From positions 1 to 64,000 of the forward strand of contig NZ_JAEFCA010000006.1 of the NCBI RefSeq assembly GCF_016405855.1: a DNA stretch of 64,000 nt, written 5' to 3'. Of this stretch, positions 51,305 through 60,524 are shown in pieces. The first letter of the stretch is position 1. Every line of letters starts with the position of its first letter. This DNA comes from Flavobacterium sp. IB48. Its GTDB lineage: Bacteria > Bacteroidota > Bacteroidia > Flavobacteriales > Flavobacteriaceae. Under the pieces are notes generated by a model that saw only the letters and a list, made by a program, of their open reading frames with translations, was not told the DNA's origin and made no database searches. The position numbers and the translations under genes are program-made.

Positions 51305-54300
51305 TTATTCTTCCAAACGAAGATCTAAACCTAGACCTTTCAATTCGTGCATTAATACATTGAATGATTCTGGTAAACCTGGTTCTGGCATAGTTTCACC
51401 CTTAACGATAGCTTCGTAAGTTTTAGCTCTACCAATAACGTCATCAGACTTAACAGTTAAGATTTCACGTAGTGTACTAGAAGCTCCATAAGCCTCAAGT
51501 GCCCAAACCTCCATCTCTCCAAAACGCTGACCTCCAAATTGAGCTTTACCTCCAAGTGGCTGTTGCGTAATCAATGAGTATGGTCCGATAGAACGTGCGT
51601 GCATCTTATCATCAACCATGTGTCCTAATTTAAGCATGTAAATTACACCCACAGTCGCTTTTTGTGCAAAACGCTCTCCAGTTCCACCATCAAATAGATA
51701 AGTATGTCCAAAACGTGGTACGTTAGCTTCATCAGTCAAAGCATTGATCTCGTCAAGAGAAGCACCGTCGAAAATTGGAGTAGCAAATTTTCTACCCAAG
51801 TTCATACCAGCCCATCCTAATACAGTCTCATAAATCTGACCAATGTTCATACGTGAAGGTACCCCAAGTGGATTCAATACGATATCTACCGGTGTTCCGT
51901 CTTCAAGGAAAGGCATATCTTCATGACGAACGATTCTAGCAACAATACCTTTGTTACCGTGACGACCCGCCATTTTATCACCCACTTTTAACTTACGTTT
52001 TTTAGCGATATAGATTTTAGCCAATTTCAAGATTCCAGATGGTAATTCATCTCCAACTGTAATAGTGAATTTCTCTCTTCTTAAAGCTCCTTGTAAGTCG
52101 TTCAGCTTAATTTTATAGTTATGAATTAAATCATTAACCATTTTATTAGTAGCGTCATCAGCAACCCACTGACCTTTGCTTAAGTGAGCAAAATCTTCTA
52201 CTGCGTAAAGCATTTTTTGAGTATATTTTTTACCTTTTGGTAAAACTTCTTCACCCAAATCATTCATTACACCTTGAGATGTTTTTCCGTTAACGATCAA
52301 GAATAATTTTTCAACCAATCTGTCTTTTAATTCAACAAATTTAGTTTCGAATTCCATTTCTAAAGCGCCTAAAGCATCTTTATCCTGAGTACGTTTACGT
52401 TTATCTTTTACGGCTCTTGCAAATAATTTTTTGTCAAGAACTACACCATGTAAAGATGGAGAAGCTTTTAATGAAGCATCTTTTACATCACCTGCTTTAT
52501 CTCCGAAGATTGCACGAAGCAATTTCTCCTCTGGAGTAGGATCTGATTCTCCTTTTGGTGTAATTTTTCCGATCAAAATGTCGCCAGGCTTAACCTCTGC
52601 TCCAATTCTGATCATACCGTTTTCATCTAAATCTTTAGTAGCTTCTTCAGAAACGTTAGGAATATCGTTTGTTAACTCTTCGTTTCCTAACTTAGTATCT
52701 CTAACCTCTAATGAATAATCATCAACGTGGATAGAAGTAAAAATATCATCACGAACTACTTTCTCAGAAATTACAATCGCATCCTCGAAGTTGTACCCTT
52801 TCCATGGCATGAACGCAACTTTTAAGTTTCTACCTAAAGCTAATTCTCCATTTTGAGTAGCATATCCTTCAGACAATACTTGACCAGGAACAACTCTATC
52901 ACCTCTTCTTACGATTGGTTTCAAGTTGATACTTGTACCTTGATTGGTTTTTCTAAATTTAATTAAGTTGTACGTTTTCTCATCAGCATCAAAACTTACC
53001 ATTCTTTCGTCTTCTGTACGATCGTATTTAATAGTAATGATGTTAGCATCTACGTATTCAACAGTACCATGCCCTTCAGCATTGATTAATACTCTTGAAT
53101 CAGAAGCTACCTGACGCTCTAAACCTGTACCAACAATCGGTGCTTCAGGACGGATCAAAGGAACTGCCTGACGCATCATGTTAGATCCCATCAACGCACG
53201 GTTCGCATCATCATGCTCCAAGAAAGGAATCAATGATGCAGAAATCGAAGCAATCTGGTTTGGTGCAACGTCTGTATAATGAACTACTGATGGCTCAACA
53301 ACCGGGAAGTCACCTTCCTCACGAGCAATTACATTGCTAGCTGTAATTTTACCAGTTTCGTCCATCTCAATGTTTGCCTGAGCAATCATTTTACCTTCTT
53401 CTTCTTCAGCACTTAAGTAAACTGGAGTACTTTCTAAATCAACTACACCATTTGTTACTTTACGGTATGGAGTTTCGATGAATCCCATTCCATTAACTTT
53501 TGCATAAACACCAAGAGATGAAATCAAACCAATGTTTGGTCCCTCAGGAGTTTCAATCGGACATAAACGACCATAGTGCGTATAGTGAACGTCACGAACC
53601 TCGAAACCAGCTCTTTCTCTCGAAAGTCCACCTGGTCCAAGTGCAGAAAGTCTTCTTTTGTGTGTAATCTCAGCTAATGGATTCGTTTGGTCCATAAATT
53701 GAGATAACTGGTTAGTTCCAAAGAAAGAGTTGATAACTGATGATAATGTTTTAGCATTGATCAAATCAATTGGTGTAAACACCTCGTTATCTCTAACGTT
53801 CATTCTCTCACGAATAGTTCTAGCCATACGCGCTAAACCAACACCGAATTGTTGAGACAATTGTTCTCCAACTGTTCTAACACGACGGTTTGATAAGTGA
53901 TCGATATCATCAATCTCTGCTTTAGAGTTGATCAATTCGATCAAATATTTAACGATAGTAATGATATCCTCTTTAGTAAGCACTTGCTTATCCATAGGGA
54001 TATCTAAATCTAATTTTTTGTTCATTCTGTAACGACCAACTTCACCTAAGTTATAACGTTGATCAGAGAAGAATAATTTATCTATAATACCACGAGCAGT
54101 TTCCTCATCAGGCGGTTCAGCGTTACGCAACTGACGGTAAATGTGCTCTACAGCTTCTTTTTCAGAGTTTGTTGGATCTTTTTGTAACGTGTTGTGGATA
54201 ATAGCATAATCTGCTTGGTTGTTATCCTCTTTGTGTAACAAAATAGATTTAACGTTAGAATCAATGATCTCTTCAACATTATCTTTGTCGATAATAGTAT

Positions 54301-55120
54301 CACGATCAAGGATGATTTCGTTACGCTCGATAGAAACTACTTCTCCAGTATCCTCATCTACGAAATCCTCATGCCATGTATTCAATACACGCGCAGCAAG
54401 TCTTCTTCCAATATATTTCTTAATACCAGTTTTAGAAACTTTAATTTCTTCAGCTAAGTCGAAAATTTCAAGGATATCCTTATCTCTTTCGAAACCGATA
54501 GCACGGAATAAAGTCGTTACAGGTAATTTTTTCTTTCTGTCGATATACGCGTACATTACGCTGTTGATATCTGTAGAGAATTCTATCCAAGAACCTTTAA
54601 AAGGAATTACTCTCGCAGAATAAAGTTTAGTTCCATTTGCGTGGAATGACTGTCCAAAGAAAACCCCTGGAGAACGGTGTAATTGAGATACTACAACACG
54701 CTCGGCACCATTAATAACAAAAGTACCACTAGGAGTCATGTAAGGAATTGTTCCAAGATAAACATCTTGTACAATAGTTTCAAAATCTTCGTGTTCTGGA
54801 TCTGTACAGTATAGTTTTAACCTAGCTTTTAAAGGCACACTATAAGTAAGACCTCTCTCTATACATTCTTGAATTGTATAACGTGGAGGATCAACAAAAT
54901 AATCTAGGAATTCCAATACAAAGTTGTTTCTTGTATCTGTAATTGGGAAGTTTTCCATGAAGGTATTGTATAACCCTTCGTTGCCTCTTTCGTCAGATTT
55001 CGTTTCTAATTGAAAGAAATCTTTAAAAGATTTAACCTGAACATCTAAGAAATCTGGATAATCAGGGATATTTTTTGTAGAGGCAAAATTCAATCTTTCA
55101 GTCTGATTTGTTATCATCAA
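51305..55120 (-). CDS. rpoB: RNA polymerase beta subunit
   Basis: A 1271-residue catalytic subunit. The rifampicin-pocket region is recognisable (FFGTNQLSQFMDQTNPLAEITHKRRLSALGPGG, near residue 470-505) and is of the sensitive form as far as can be judged: the Gln, Asp, His, Arg and Ser positions are all present. The catalytic region GHKG-like AGRHGNKGIVAR and the C-terminal clamp (GGKAQFGGQRFGEMEVWALEAYGA) are intact. It starts with two Met codons; either could be used. It follows rplL after 262 bases containing a large hairpin. Confidence 0.98.
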   Translation of the reverse strand: MMITNQTERLNFASTKNIPDYPDFLDVQVKSFKDFFQLETKSDERGNEGLYNTFMENFPITDTRNNFVLEFLDYFVDPPRYTIQECIERGLTYSVPLKARLKLYCTDPEHEDFETIVQDVYLGTIPYMTPSGTFVINGAERVVVSQLHRSPGVFFGQSFHANGTKLYSARVIPFKGSWIEFSTDINSVMYAYIDRKKKLPVTTLFRAIGFERDKDILEIFDLAEEIKVSKTGIKKYIGRRLAARVLNTWHEDFVDEDTGEVVSIERNEIILDRDTIIDKDNVEEIIDSNVKSILLHKEDNNQADYAIIHNTLQKDPTNSEKEAVEHIYRQLRNAEPPDEETARGIIDKLFFSDQRYNLGEVGRYRMNKKLDLDIPMDKQVLTKEDIITIVKYLIELINSKAEIDDIDHLSNRRVRTVGEQLSQQFGVGLARMARTIRERMNVRDNEVFTPIDLINAKTLSSVINSFFGTNQLSQFMDQTNPLAEITHKRRLSALGPGGLSRERAGFEVRDVHYTHYGRLCPIETPEGPNIGLISSLGVYAKVNGMGFIETPYRKVTNGVVDLESTPVYLSAEEEEGKMIAQANIEMDETGKITASNVIAREEGDFPVVEPSVVHYTDVAPNQIASISASLIPFLEHDDANRALMGSNMMRQAVPLIRPEAPIVGTGLERQVASDSRVLINAEGHGTVEYVDANIITIKYDRTEDERMVSFDADEKTYNLIKFRKTNQGTSINLKPIVRRGDRVVPGQVLSEGYATQNGELALGRNLKVAFMPWKGYNFEDAIVISEKVVRDDIFTSIHVDDYSLEVRDTKLGNEELTNDIPNVSEEATKDLDENGMIRIGAEVKPGDILIGKITPKGESDPTPEEKLLRAIFGDKAGDVKDASLKASPSLHGVVLDKKLFARAVKDKRKRTQDKDALGALEMEFETKFVELKDRLVEKLFLIVNGKTSQGVMNDLGEEVLPKGKKYTQKMLYAVEDFAHLSKGQWVADDATNKMVNDLIHNYKIKLNDLQGALRREKFTITVGDELPSGILKLAKIYIAKKRKLKVGDKMAGRHGNKGIVARIVRHEDMPFLEDGTPVDIVLNPLGVPSRMNIGQIYETVLGWAGMNLGRKFATPIFDGASLDEINALTDEANVPRFGHTYLFDGGTGERFAQKATVGVIYMLKLGHMVDDKMHARSIGPYSLITQQPLGGKAQFGGQRFGEMEVWALEAYGASSTLREILTVKSDDVIGRAKTYEAIVKGETMPEPGLPESFNVLMHELKGLGLDLRLEE

Positions 55121-55318
55121 TGGACAAAATTTTGATTAAAAAAAAGTAATTTTTGTTTGTGTAAACACACTGTTTAATCTATACTTTCTTATTATAATCA
55201 ATACATCTTTAAAAATTAATTCTATAAACTAAGCCTAATTTTCTTTCTTCGTATTGATCAAAAACTTTTTCGTATTTTAAACTATGGGATAATAAAACTT
55301 AATATATTTTATTATACG

Positions 55319-55361
55319 AAAAATGGTTTAGGCCTTTGAGTGTTAACTCAAGACCTAAACC
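55319..55361 (-). promoter_or_regulatory. Hairpin between rplL and rpoB (attenuator or processing site)
   Basis: GGTTTAGG (55325-55332) pairs with CCTAAACC (55354-55361), with an inner TTGAGT/ACTCAA stem separated by a small internal loop. On the minus strand ATTTTTCG follows. E. coli has a partial terminator and an RNase III site at the same place, so an analogous role is likely. The remainder of 55121-55382 is AT-rich. Confidence 0.6.
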
Positions 55362-55382
55362 TAGTTCTTAAACTGAGTTTAA

Positions 55383-55754
55383 TTATTTAAGCTCAACAGT
55401 AGCTCCAGCCTCTTCTAAAGATTTTTTAAGACCTTCAGCCTCTTCTTTAGAAACACCTTCTTTAACGTTGCTTGGTGCACCGTCAACTACATCTTTAGCT
55501 TCTTTAAGACCTAAACCAGTTAATTCTTTAACTAATTTTACAACAGCTAATTTAGAAGCTCCTGCATCTTTCAATACAACTGTAAATTCAGTTTGTGCTT
55601 CTTCAGCAGCACCGTCTCCTCCACCAGCAGCAACTACTACAGCAGCAGCAGCAGGCTCGATTCCGTACTCATCTTTTAATATTGTTGCTAATTCGTTAAC
55701 TTCTTTAACTGTTAAGTTAACTAATTGTTCTGCGAATTGTTTCAAATCTGCCAT
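55383..55754 (-). CDS. rplL: Ribosomal protein bL12 (L7/L12)
   Basis: A 123-residue acidic stalk protein: N-terminal dimerisation helices (FAEQLVNLTVKEVNELATIL), an Ala/Gly-rich hinge (AAAAVVVAAGGGDGAAEE) and the C-terminal factor-binding domain (KLAVVKLVKELTGLGLKEAKDVVDG). It recruits elongation and release factors to the ribosome. It follows rplJ by 92 bases in the conserved order. Confidence 0.97.
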   Translation of the reverse strand: MADLKQFAEQLVNLTVKEVNELATILKDEYGIEPAAAAVVVAAGGGDGAAEEAQTEFTVVLKDAGASKLAVVKLVKELTGLGLKEAKDVVDGAPSNVKEGVSKEEAEGLKKSLEEAGATVELK

Positions 55755-55846
55755 TTTTTCTATCGTTTAAAATGATTTGTGTAAAAAATATAATTTAATT
55801 ATTGTGCGCTAATTAAGCAGTAAGGAAATAAACTCCCTTACGATAA

Positions 55847-56350
55847 TTACTCTGCTCCTTCTTCTTCGCTTCCAGCGAATTTGTTTTGTAAAGCAGAAAT
55901 AATTCTTTGAGCTGGAGATTGTAATAATCCAATGATTTCTCCGATAAGCTCTTCTTTAGATTTAATTGTAGCTAATGCATCTAATTGGTTATCCCCAATA
56001 TATACTTCAGAATTGATGTAAGCTCCTTTTAAAACTGGTTTGTCAGATTTCTTACGGAAATCTTTGATAATTTTTCCAGGTGCGTTAGCAACATCAGAAA
56101 TAAAGATAGCACTGTTACCTGATAAAACTGTAGGTAAATCACCATAATCATTATCAGAAGCTTCCATTGCTTTTGCAAGCAAAGTGTTCTTTACAACTTC
56201 TAATTTGATACCTGCTTTGAAACAAGCTCTACGTAAGTTTGAAGTTGTCTCTGCGTTTAAACCAGAAATATCAGAAATGTAAATGATATTTGTACCAGCT
56301 AACTGCGCAGTTAAATTTTCAATCGCGATTGATTTTTCTTCTCTAGTCAT
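55847..56350 (-). CDS. rplJ: Ribosomal protein uL10
   Basis: A 167-residue protein anchoring the L12 stalk to 23S rRNA. The N-terminal globular part and the GNSAIFISDVANAPGKIIKDF strip are typical; the C-terminal helix that binds L12 dimers covers about residues 135-160. It sits 22 bases after rplA, so there is no space for the usual long L10 leader between the two genes. Confidence 0.96.
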   Translation of the reverse strand: MTREEKSIAIENLTAQLAGTNIIYISDISGLNAETTSNLRRACFKAGIKLEVVKNTLLAKAMEASDNDYGDLPTVLSGNSAIFISDVANAPGKIIKDFRKKSDKPVLKGAYINSEVYIGDNQLDALATIKSKEELIGEIIGLLQSPAQRIISALQNKFAGSEEEGAE

Positions 56351-56372
56351 ACTAAAAATTTTTAACTACCAA

Positions 56373-57062
56373 TTATACTGCTTTTGGGTCTAATGCGATA
56401 GCAGGACTCATTGTGCTTGTAAGGTGAATACCTTTAATGTATGTACCTTTAGCAGCAGTTGGTTTAAGTTTTATTAATGTTTGAATAATTTCGTGTGCGT
56501 TGTCAACAATCTGCTCAGCTCCAAAAGAAACTTTACCGATTCCTGCGTGTACGATACCAGTTTTATCAACTTTAAAGTCGATTTTACCAGCTTTAACTTC
56601 TTGAACAGCTTTAGCAACATCCATAGTTACTGTACCTGTTTTAGGGTTTGGCATTAAACCTCTAGGTCCTAAAATACGACCTAATGGACCTAATTTCCCC
56701 ATAACAGCAGGCATAGTAATGATCACATCAACATCTGTCCAACCGTCTTTAATTTTTTGTAAGTAATCGTCAAGACCAACGTGATCTGCTCCAGCTTCTC
56801 TAGCTTCCGCTTCTTTATCTGGAGTAACCAATGCTAATACTTTAACGTCTTTTCCTGTTCCGTGAGGTAAAGTAACTACACCTCTAACCATTTGATTCGC
56901 TTTTCTTGGATCAACACCCAAACGAACTGCGATATCAACAGACTCATCAAATTTTGCAGAAGCAACAACTTTAATTAATGCAGCAGCATCTTTTAAAGAG
57001 TATAATTTGTTCTTTTCAATTTTTGAAGCAGCCTCTTTTTGCTTTTTTGTTAATTTTGCCAT
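56373..57062 (-). CDS. rplA: Ribosomal protein uL1
   Basis: A 229-residue protein of the L1 stalk that binds 23S rRNA and helps deacylated tRNA leave. The signature MPAVMGKLGPLGRILGPRGLMPNPKTGT and the second half GKIDFKVDKTGIVHAGIGKVSF are intact. In many bacteria L1 represses its own rplK-rplA mRNA; a candidate binding hairpin lies before rplK. It follows rplK by 13 bases. Confidence 0.97.
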   Translation of the reverse strand: MAKLTKKQKEAASKIEKNKLYSLKDAAALIKVVASAKFDESVDIAVRLGVDPRKANQMVRGVVTLPHGTGKDVKVLALVTPDKEAEAREAGADHVGLDDYLQKIKDGWTDVDVIITMPAVMGKLGPLGRILGPRGLMPNPKTGTVTMDVAKAVQEVKAGKIDFKVDKTGIVHAGIGKVSFGAEQIVDNAHEIIQTLIKLKPTAAKGTYIKGIHLTSTMSPAIALDPKAV

Positions 57063-57075
57063 TTCTTTTTCTTAA

Positions 57076-57513
57076 TTAAAAAGGAGCATCTCCTGATACA
57101 GTTATACCCATAGATCTAGCTGTTCCAGCAACCATACTCATAGCTTTCTCAATTGTGAAAGCGTTTAAGTCTGGCATTTTGTCTTCAGCAATAGTTCTAA
57201 TTTGTTCCCAAGTAACGCTTGCTACTTTTTTACGATTAGGCTCACCAGAACCAGATTTTAGCTTTGCAGCTTCCATTAACTGAACTGCTGCTGGAGGAGT
57301 CTTAACAACAAAATCAAATGATTTGTCTTTGTACACAGTGATTTGCACTGGACAAATTTTGCCAGGTTTATCCTGAGTTCTAGCATTAAATTGCTTACAG
57401 AACTCCATGATGTTTACCCCAGCAGCTCCTAAAGCAGGTCCAACCGGTGGCGACGGGTTCGCAGCACCTCCCTTAACTTGTAGTTTAACTACCTTACTAA
57501 TTTCTTTAGCCAT
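57076..57513 (-). CDS. rplK: Ribosomal protein uL11
   Basis: A 145-residue protein at the GTPase-associated centre of the large subunit. VKLQVKGGAANPSPPVGPALG and the C-terminal rRNA-binding region (EDKMPDLNAFTIEKAMSMVAGTARSMGI) are typical. It begins the rplK-rplA-rplJ-rplL set, 67 bases after nusG. Confidence 0.97.
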   Translation of the reverse strand: MAKEISKVVKLQVKGGAANPSPPVGPALGAAGVNIMEFCKQFNARTQDKPGKICPVQITVYKDKSFDFVVKTPPAAVQLMEAAKLKSGSGEPNRKKVASVTWEQIRTIAEDKMPDLNAFTIEKAMSMVAGTARSMGITVSGDAPF

Positions 57514-57525
57514 TTTTAAAAAATT

Positions 57526-57573
57526 TTACACTGTAATCAATGGAAGCGATTACAATGGTTTATTATAGTGTAA
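57526..57573 (-). promoter_or_regulatory. Candidate uL1-autoregulatory hairpin in the rplK leader
   Basis: On the minus-strand RNA, UUACACU (57573-57567) and UGUAAUC (57554-57548) are matched in order by GAUUACA (57538-57532) and AGUGUAA (57532-57526), giving two stacked helices with 12 unpaired bases on the 5' side only. An asymmetric loop between two helices is the general shape of the uL1 site. It lies 13 bases before the rplK start. The identity is inferred. Confidence 0.4.
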
Positions 57574-57580
57574 CAAAAAA

Positions 57581-58135
57581 TTATACTTTTTCAACTTGCA
57601 TAAAACTCAATTCTAATGGAGTCTTTCTTCCGAAAATCTTAACCATTACCTCAAGCTTACGCTTTTCTTCATTGATTTTCTCAACAGATCCATTAAATCC
57701 ATTGAAAGGTCCATCAATAACCTTAACAGTTTCACCAACACTAAATGGAATAGAGCGAGTATCTGTATTTACAGCTAACTCATCTACCTTACCTAACATA
57801 CGGTTTACTTCAGAAAGTCTTAAAGGAACCGGCTCTCCACCTTTAGTTTCCCCTAAAAATCCAATAACACTAGTAATTGACTTAATAATATGAGGAATCT
57901 CACCAACTAAGTTAGCTTCGATCATAACATATCCAGGAAAATACACTTTATCCTTAGATGATTTTTTCCCATCTTTTACAGTAACCACTTTTTCAGTAGG
58001 AACCAAAACTTGAGAAACATAATCCTCCATACCTAATCTCGCAATCTCAGTCTCGATATAAGCTTTCACTTTATTTTCTTGACCACTAACCGCTCTAACT
58101 ACGTACCATTTTTTCACATTATTATCTGCCATCAC
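57581..58135 (-). CDS. nusG: Transcription elongation/antitermination factor NusG
   Basis: A 184-residue protein with the NGN domain (KKWYVVRAVSGQENKVKAYIETE) binding the RNA polymerase clamp and a C-terminal KOW domain (FSVGETVKVIDGPFNGFNGSVEKI, about 128-151) linking to Rho or S10. Length is ordinary for Bacteroidota. It lies seven bases after secE in the conserved order. Confidence 0.96.
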   Translation of the reverse strand: MMADNNVKKWYVVRAVSGQENKVKAYIETEIARLGMEDYVSQVLVPTEKVVTVKDGKKSSKDKVYFPGYVMIEANLVGEIPHIIKSITSVIGFLGETKGGEPVPLRLSEVNRMLGKVDELAVNTDTRSIPFSVGETVKVIDGPFNGFNGSVEKINEEKRKLEVMVKIFGRKTPLELSFMQVEKV

Positions 58136-58142
58136 AAAAAAA

Positions 58143-58340
58143 TTATCCTTTTAACCAGTTAAAAAATCCAGCCAAAGCTTTTGCAAAAAATTCGTCTACT
58201 CCCCAAGTTGCCAAAGCGAATAAGATCGAAAATACAGCCACAACAATTGTCAATTTTTGTACTTCAGCCCAAGCTGGCCAAGTAACATTTGACTTTAACT
58301 CTTCGAAAGCCTCTGATAAATAATTAGTAACTTTTGTCAT
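58143..58340 (-). CDS. secE: Preprotein translocase subunit SecE
   Basis: A 65-residue protein with the SecE pattern: an amphipathic N-terminal part (LSEAFEELKSNVTWPAWAEVQKLT) and a single membrane helix (IVVAVFSILFALATWGVDEFF). It clamps SecY in the inner-membrane translocon. It forms a tight pair with nusG downstream. Confidence 0.95.
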   Translation of the reverse strand: MTKVTNYLSEAFEELKSNVTWPAWAEVQKLTIVVAVFSILFALATWGVDEFFAKALAGFFNWLKG

Positions 58341-58358
58341 TTGATATATTTTTTATTG

Positions 58359-58429
58359 CACGGGCGGAGGGATTCGAACCCCCATCAACGGTTTTGGAGA
58401 CCGCTATTCTACCCTTGAACTACGCCCGT
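58359..58429 (-). tRNA. tRNA-Trp (CCA)
   Basis: Seven-base acceptor stem ACGGGCG/CGCCCGT, TPsiC arm with GGTTCGAATCC and anticodon CCA within GGTCTCCAAAACC. No CCA is encoded at the 3' end. It lies between tuf and secE, as in many bacteria. Confidence 0.93.
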
Positions 58430-58432
58430 AAT

Positions 58433-58472
58433 TAAAGCCAGTGATTAAAAAATAATCACTGGCTTCTTTTTT
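58433..58472. terminator. Hairpin after tuf
   Basis: AAGCCAGTGATTA (58435-58447) pairs perfectly with 58453-58465. The T run is strong on the plus strand but weak on the minus strand, so tuf transcripts may partly read through into tRNA-Trp-secE-nusG. Confidence 0.6.
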
Positions 58473-58484
58473 ATTTTAATAGAA

Positions 58485-59672
58485 TTACTCTACGATTTCA
58501 GTAACCTGACCAGCACCAACTGTTCTACCACCTTCACGGATAGCGAAACGTAAACCTACGTTCATAGCGATTGGGCTTAATAAAGCAACCTCAATAGTTA
58601 AGTTATCACCTGGCATTACCATCTCTACACCTGCTGGTAAAGAAATAACTCCTGTTACGTCAGTTGTACGTACGTAGAACTGTGGACGGTAGTTATTGTG
58701 GAATGGAGTGTGACGTCCACCTTCTTCTTTTTTCAAGATATAAACCTCAGCTTTGAATTTAGCGTGTGGTTTTACTGAACCTGGCTTAATAATAACCATA
58801 CCTCTTTTGATATCAGCTTTATCAATACCTCTTAACAATAAACCTACGTTATCTCCAGCTTCACCTCTATCAAGGATTTTACGGAACATCTCAACTCCTG
58901 TAATAGTAGAAGTTAATTTTTCAGCTCCCATACCAATGATTTCAACAGGATCTCCAGTGTTAGCAACTCCAGTTTCGATACGACCTGTAGCAACAGTTCC
59001 ACGACCTGTAATTGTAAATACGTCCTCAACTGGCATCAAGAATGGTTTAGCAACGTCACGTACTGGCTCTTCGATCCAGTTGTCAACAGCTTCCATTAAT
59101 TCGATAATTTTAGGTACCCAGTTTGGATCATTGTTTAATCCTCCTAAAGCAGAACCTTGAACTACAGGACCATTATCTCCATCATATTCGTAGAAAGATA
59201 ATAAATCTCTAATTTCCATTTCAACAAGCTCTAACAACTCAGCATCATCAACCATATCCACTTTGTTCATGAAAACAACGATTCTTGGAATACCTACCTG
59301 ACGTCCTAAAAGGATGTGCTCACGAGTTTGTGGCATTGGACCATCTGTAGCAGCAACTACTAAGATAGCTCCGTCCATTTGAGCTGCACCAGTAACCATG
59401 TTCTTTACGTAATCCGCGTGACCTGGACAGTCAACGTGAGCGTAGTGACGGTTAGCTGTTTCGTACTCTACGTGTGATGTATTAATAGTAATACCTCTTT
59501 CTTTCTCCTCTGGAGCGTTATCGATTTGATCAAACGATTTTGCTTGACAGTAACCAGCATCTGACAATACTTTTGTAATTGCAGCAGTTAATGTAGTTTT
59601 TCCGTGATCTACGTGTCCAATTGTACCTATGTTTAAGTGCGGTTTGGAACGATTAAAATTCTCCTTTGCCAT
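58485..59672 (-). CDS. tuf: Elongation factor Tu
   Basis: A 395-residue GTPase that delivers aminoacyl-tRNA to the ribosome. G1 GHVDHGKTTL, G3 DCPGHADY and G4 NKVDMVD motifs are intact, and the C-terminal beta domains end in GAGQVTEIVE. It is embedded between tRNA genes in the ancient thr-tyr-thr-tuf-trp-secE order. Confidence 0.98.
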   Translation of the reverse strand: MAKENFNRSKPHLNIGTIGHVDHGKTTLTAAITKVLSDAGYCQAKSFDQIDNAPEEKERGITINTSHVEYETANRHYAHVDCPGHADYVKNMVTGAAQMDGAILVVAATDGPMPQTREHILLGRQVGIPRIVVFMNKVDMVDDAELLELVEMEIRDLLSFYEYDGDNGPVVQGSALGGLNNDPNWVPKIIELMEAVDNWIEEPVRDVAKPFLMPVEDVFTITGRGTVATGRIETGVANTGDPVEIIGMGAEKLTSTITGVEMFRKILDRGEAGDNVGLLLRGIDKADIKRGMVIIKPGSVKPHAKFKAEVYILKKEEGGRHTPFHNNYRPQFYVRTTDVTGVISLPAGVEMVMPGDNLTIEVALLSPIAMNVGLRFAIREGGRTVGAGQVTEIVE

Positions 59673-59727
59673 TTTACTTAATTTTTAATCTTAGTTATAT
59701 ATTAATTTTCAATTTCCTACTTACTTG

Positions 59728-59799
59728 AGCCAATGTCGGGATTTGAACCCGAGACCTCTTCCTTACCAAGGAAGCACTCTACCCCTGAGCTACACCGGC
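59728..59799 (-). tRNA. tRNA-Thr (GGT)
   Basis: Acceptor GCCGGTG/CATTGGC with G-T pairs, D arm AGCTCAGGGGTAGAGT, anticodon GGT within CTTCCTTGGTAAGGAAG, and TPsiC GGTTCAAATCC. It is 55 bases upstream of tuf and probably processed from the same transcript. Confidence 0.93.
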
Positions 59800-59885
59800 A
59801 GAGCTTCCATTTTTCAGATCAAAAGACTTTAAAATACAGATTTAACAATCTATAACTTACAATCTAAAACCTAAATTTTTATTTG

Positions 59886-59966
59886 TGGGGAGAGCAGGAT
59901 TCGAACCTGCGAAGTTCACACAGCAGATTTACAGTCTGCCCTCGTTGGCCGCTTGAGTATCTCCCC
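59886..59966 (-). tRNA. tRNA-Tyr (GTA)
   Basis: Acceptor GGGGAGA/TCTCCCC, anticodon GTA within CAGACTGTAAATCTG, and a long variable arm (class II) as expected for bacterial tRNA-Tyr. The 86-base spacer to the next tRNA contains only AATCTAAAA-type short repeats. Confidence 0.93.
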
Positions 59967-60025
59967 TAGTTTTAAAAGTCCATTATTTTAAAGAACTAAT
60001 TTCAAATCGCATTTGAAATTTATTG

Positions 60026-60099
60026 AGCCGATAGAGGGACTCGAACCCACGACCTGCTGATTACAAATCAGCTGCTCTAGCCAGCTGAGCTACATCGGC
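60026..60099 (-). tRNA. tRNA-Thr (TGT)
   Basis: Acceptor GCCGATG/TATCGGC, D arm AGCTCAGCTGGCTAGAGC, anticodon TGT within CTGATTTGTAATCAG, and TPsiC GGTTCGAGTCC. It is the first tRNA of the cluster. Confidence 0.93.
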
Positions 60100-60107
60100 G
60101 AATGCAT

Positions 60108-60137
60108 TAAAAAAGTCCGCTATTTCTAACGGACTGC
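60108..60137 (-). terminator. Terminator after hpf
   Basis: AGTCCG (60114-60119) pairs with CGGACT (60130-60135); on the minus strand TTTTTT follows. It separates hpf from the tRNA-tuf transcript. Confidence 0.75.
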
Positions 60138-60189
60138 AAATGTAGCTATTTTATCTTTTAATCAAAACATTTTTTCAAAAAAATTTCAA

Positions 60190-60492
60190 TTAAATGTGCG
60201 CTCTAATTTTTTCTTTCCTTTTTACAAGCAAACGTTCTAATGATTCTGCCGAAAGCTCAACGGCCTCTTCAAATGTTTTACACTGTTTTTTTACCAAAAA
60301 ATCATCACCAGGAACATTAATCTTTATCTCCACCACCTTATTCTCTTTATCACTCGTTCTTTCAACTTTCAAAAAAACATCTGATGAAACCACTCGATCG
60401 TAGTATTTCTCTAGCTTACCCATTCTTTCTTGGATAAAATCGACCAATTTTCTGTCGACAGTAAAATTAACTGCATGAACATCTACCTTCAT
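60190..60492 (-). CDS. hpf: Short ribosome hibernation-promoting factor (HPF/RaiA)
   Basis: A 100-residue protein of the sigma-54 modulation/S30EA family. FTVDRKLVDFIQERMGKLEKYYDRV and KNKVVEIKINVPGDDFLVKKQCKTFEEAVELS fit the beta-alpha-beta fold that binds the 30S decoding centre and silences ribosomes in stationary phase. The long C-terminal dimerisation domain is absent, so this is the short form. It follows xerC by 32 bases. Confidence 0.93.
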   Translation of the reverse strand: MKVDVHAVNFTVDRKLVDFIQERMGKLEKYYDRVVSSDVFLKVERTSDKENKVVEIKINVPGDDFLVKKQCKTFEEAVELSAESLERLLVKRKEKIRAHI

Positions 60493-60524
60493 AATAAAAA
60501 TTTTAGGATTAACATTTAGAACTA

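Noticed and set aside
46739..54623. Antisense ORFs across rpoC and rpoB (60-135 codons)
   Set aside because: They mirror the codon bias of the essential genes on the other strand and show no protein motifs or initiation signals.
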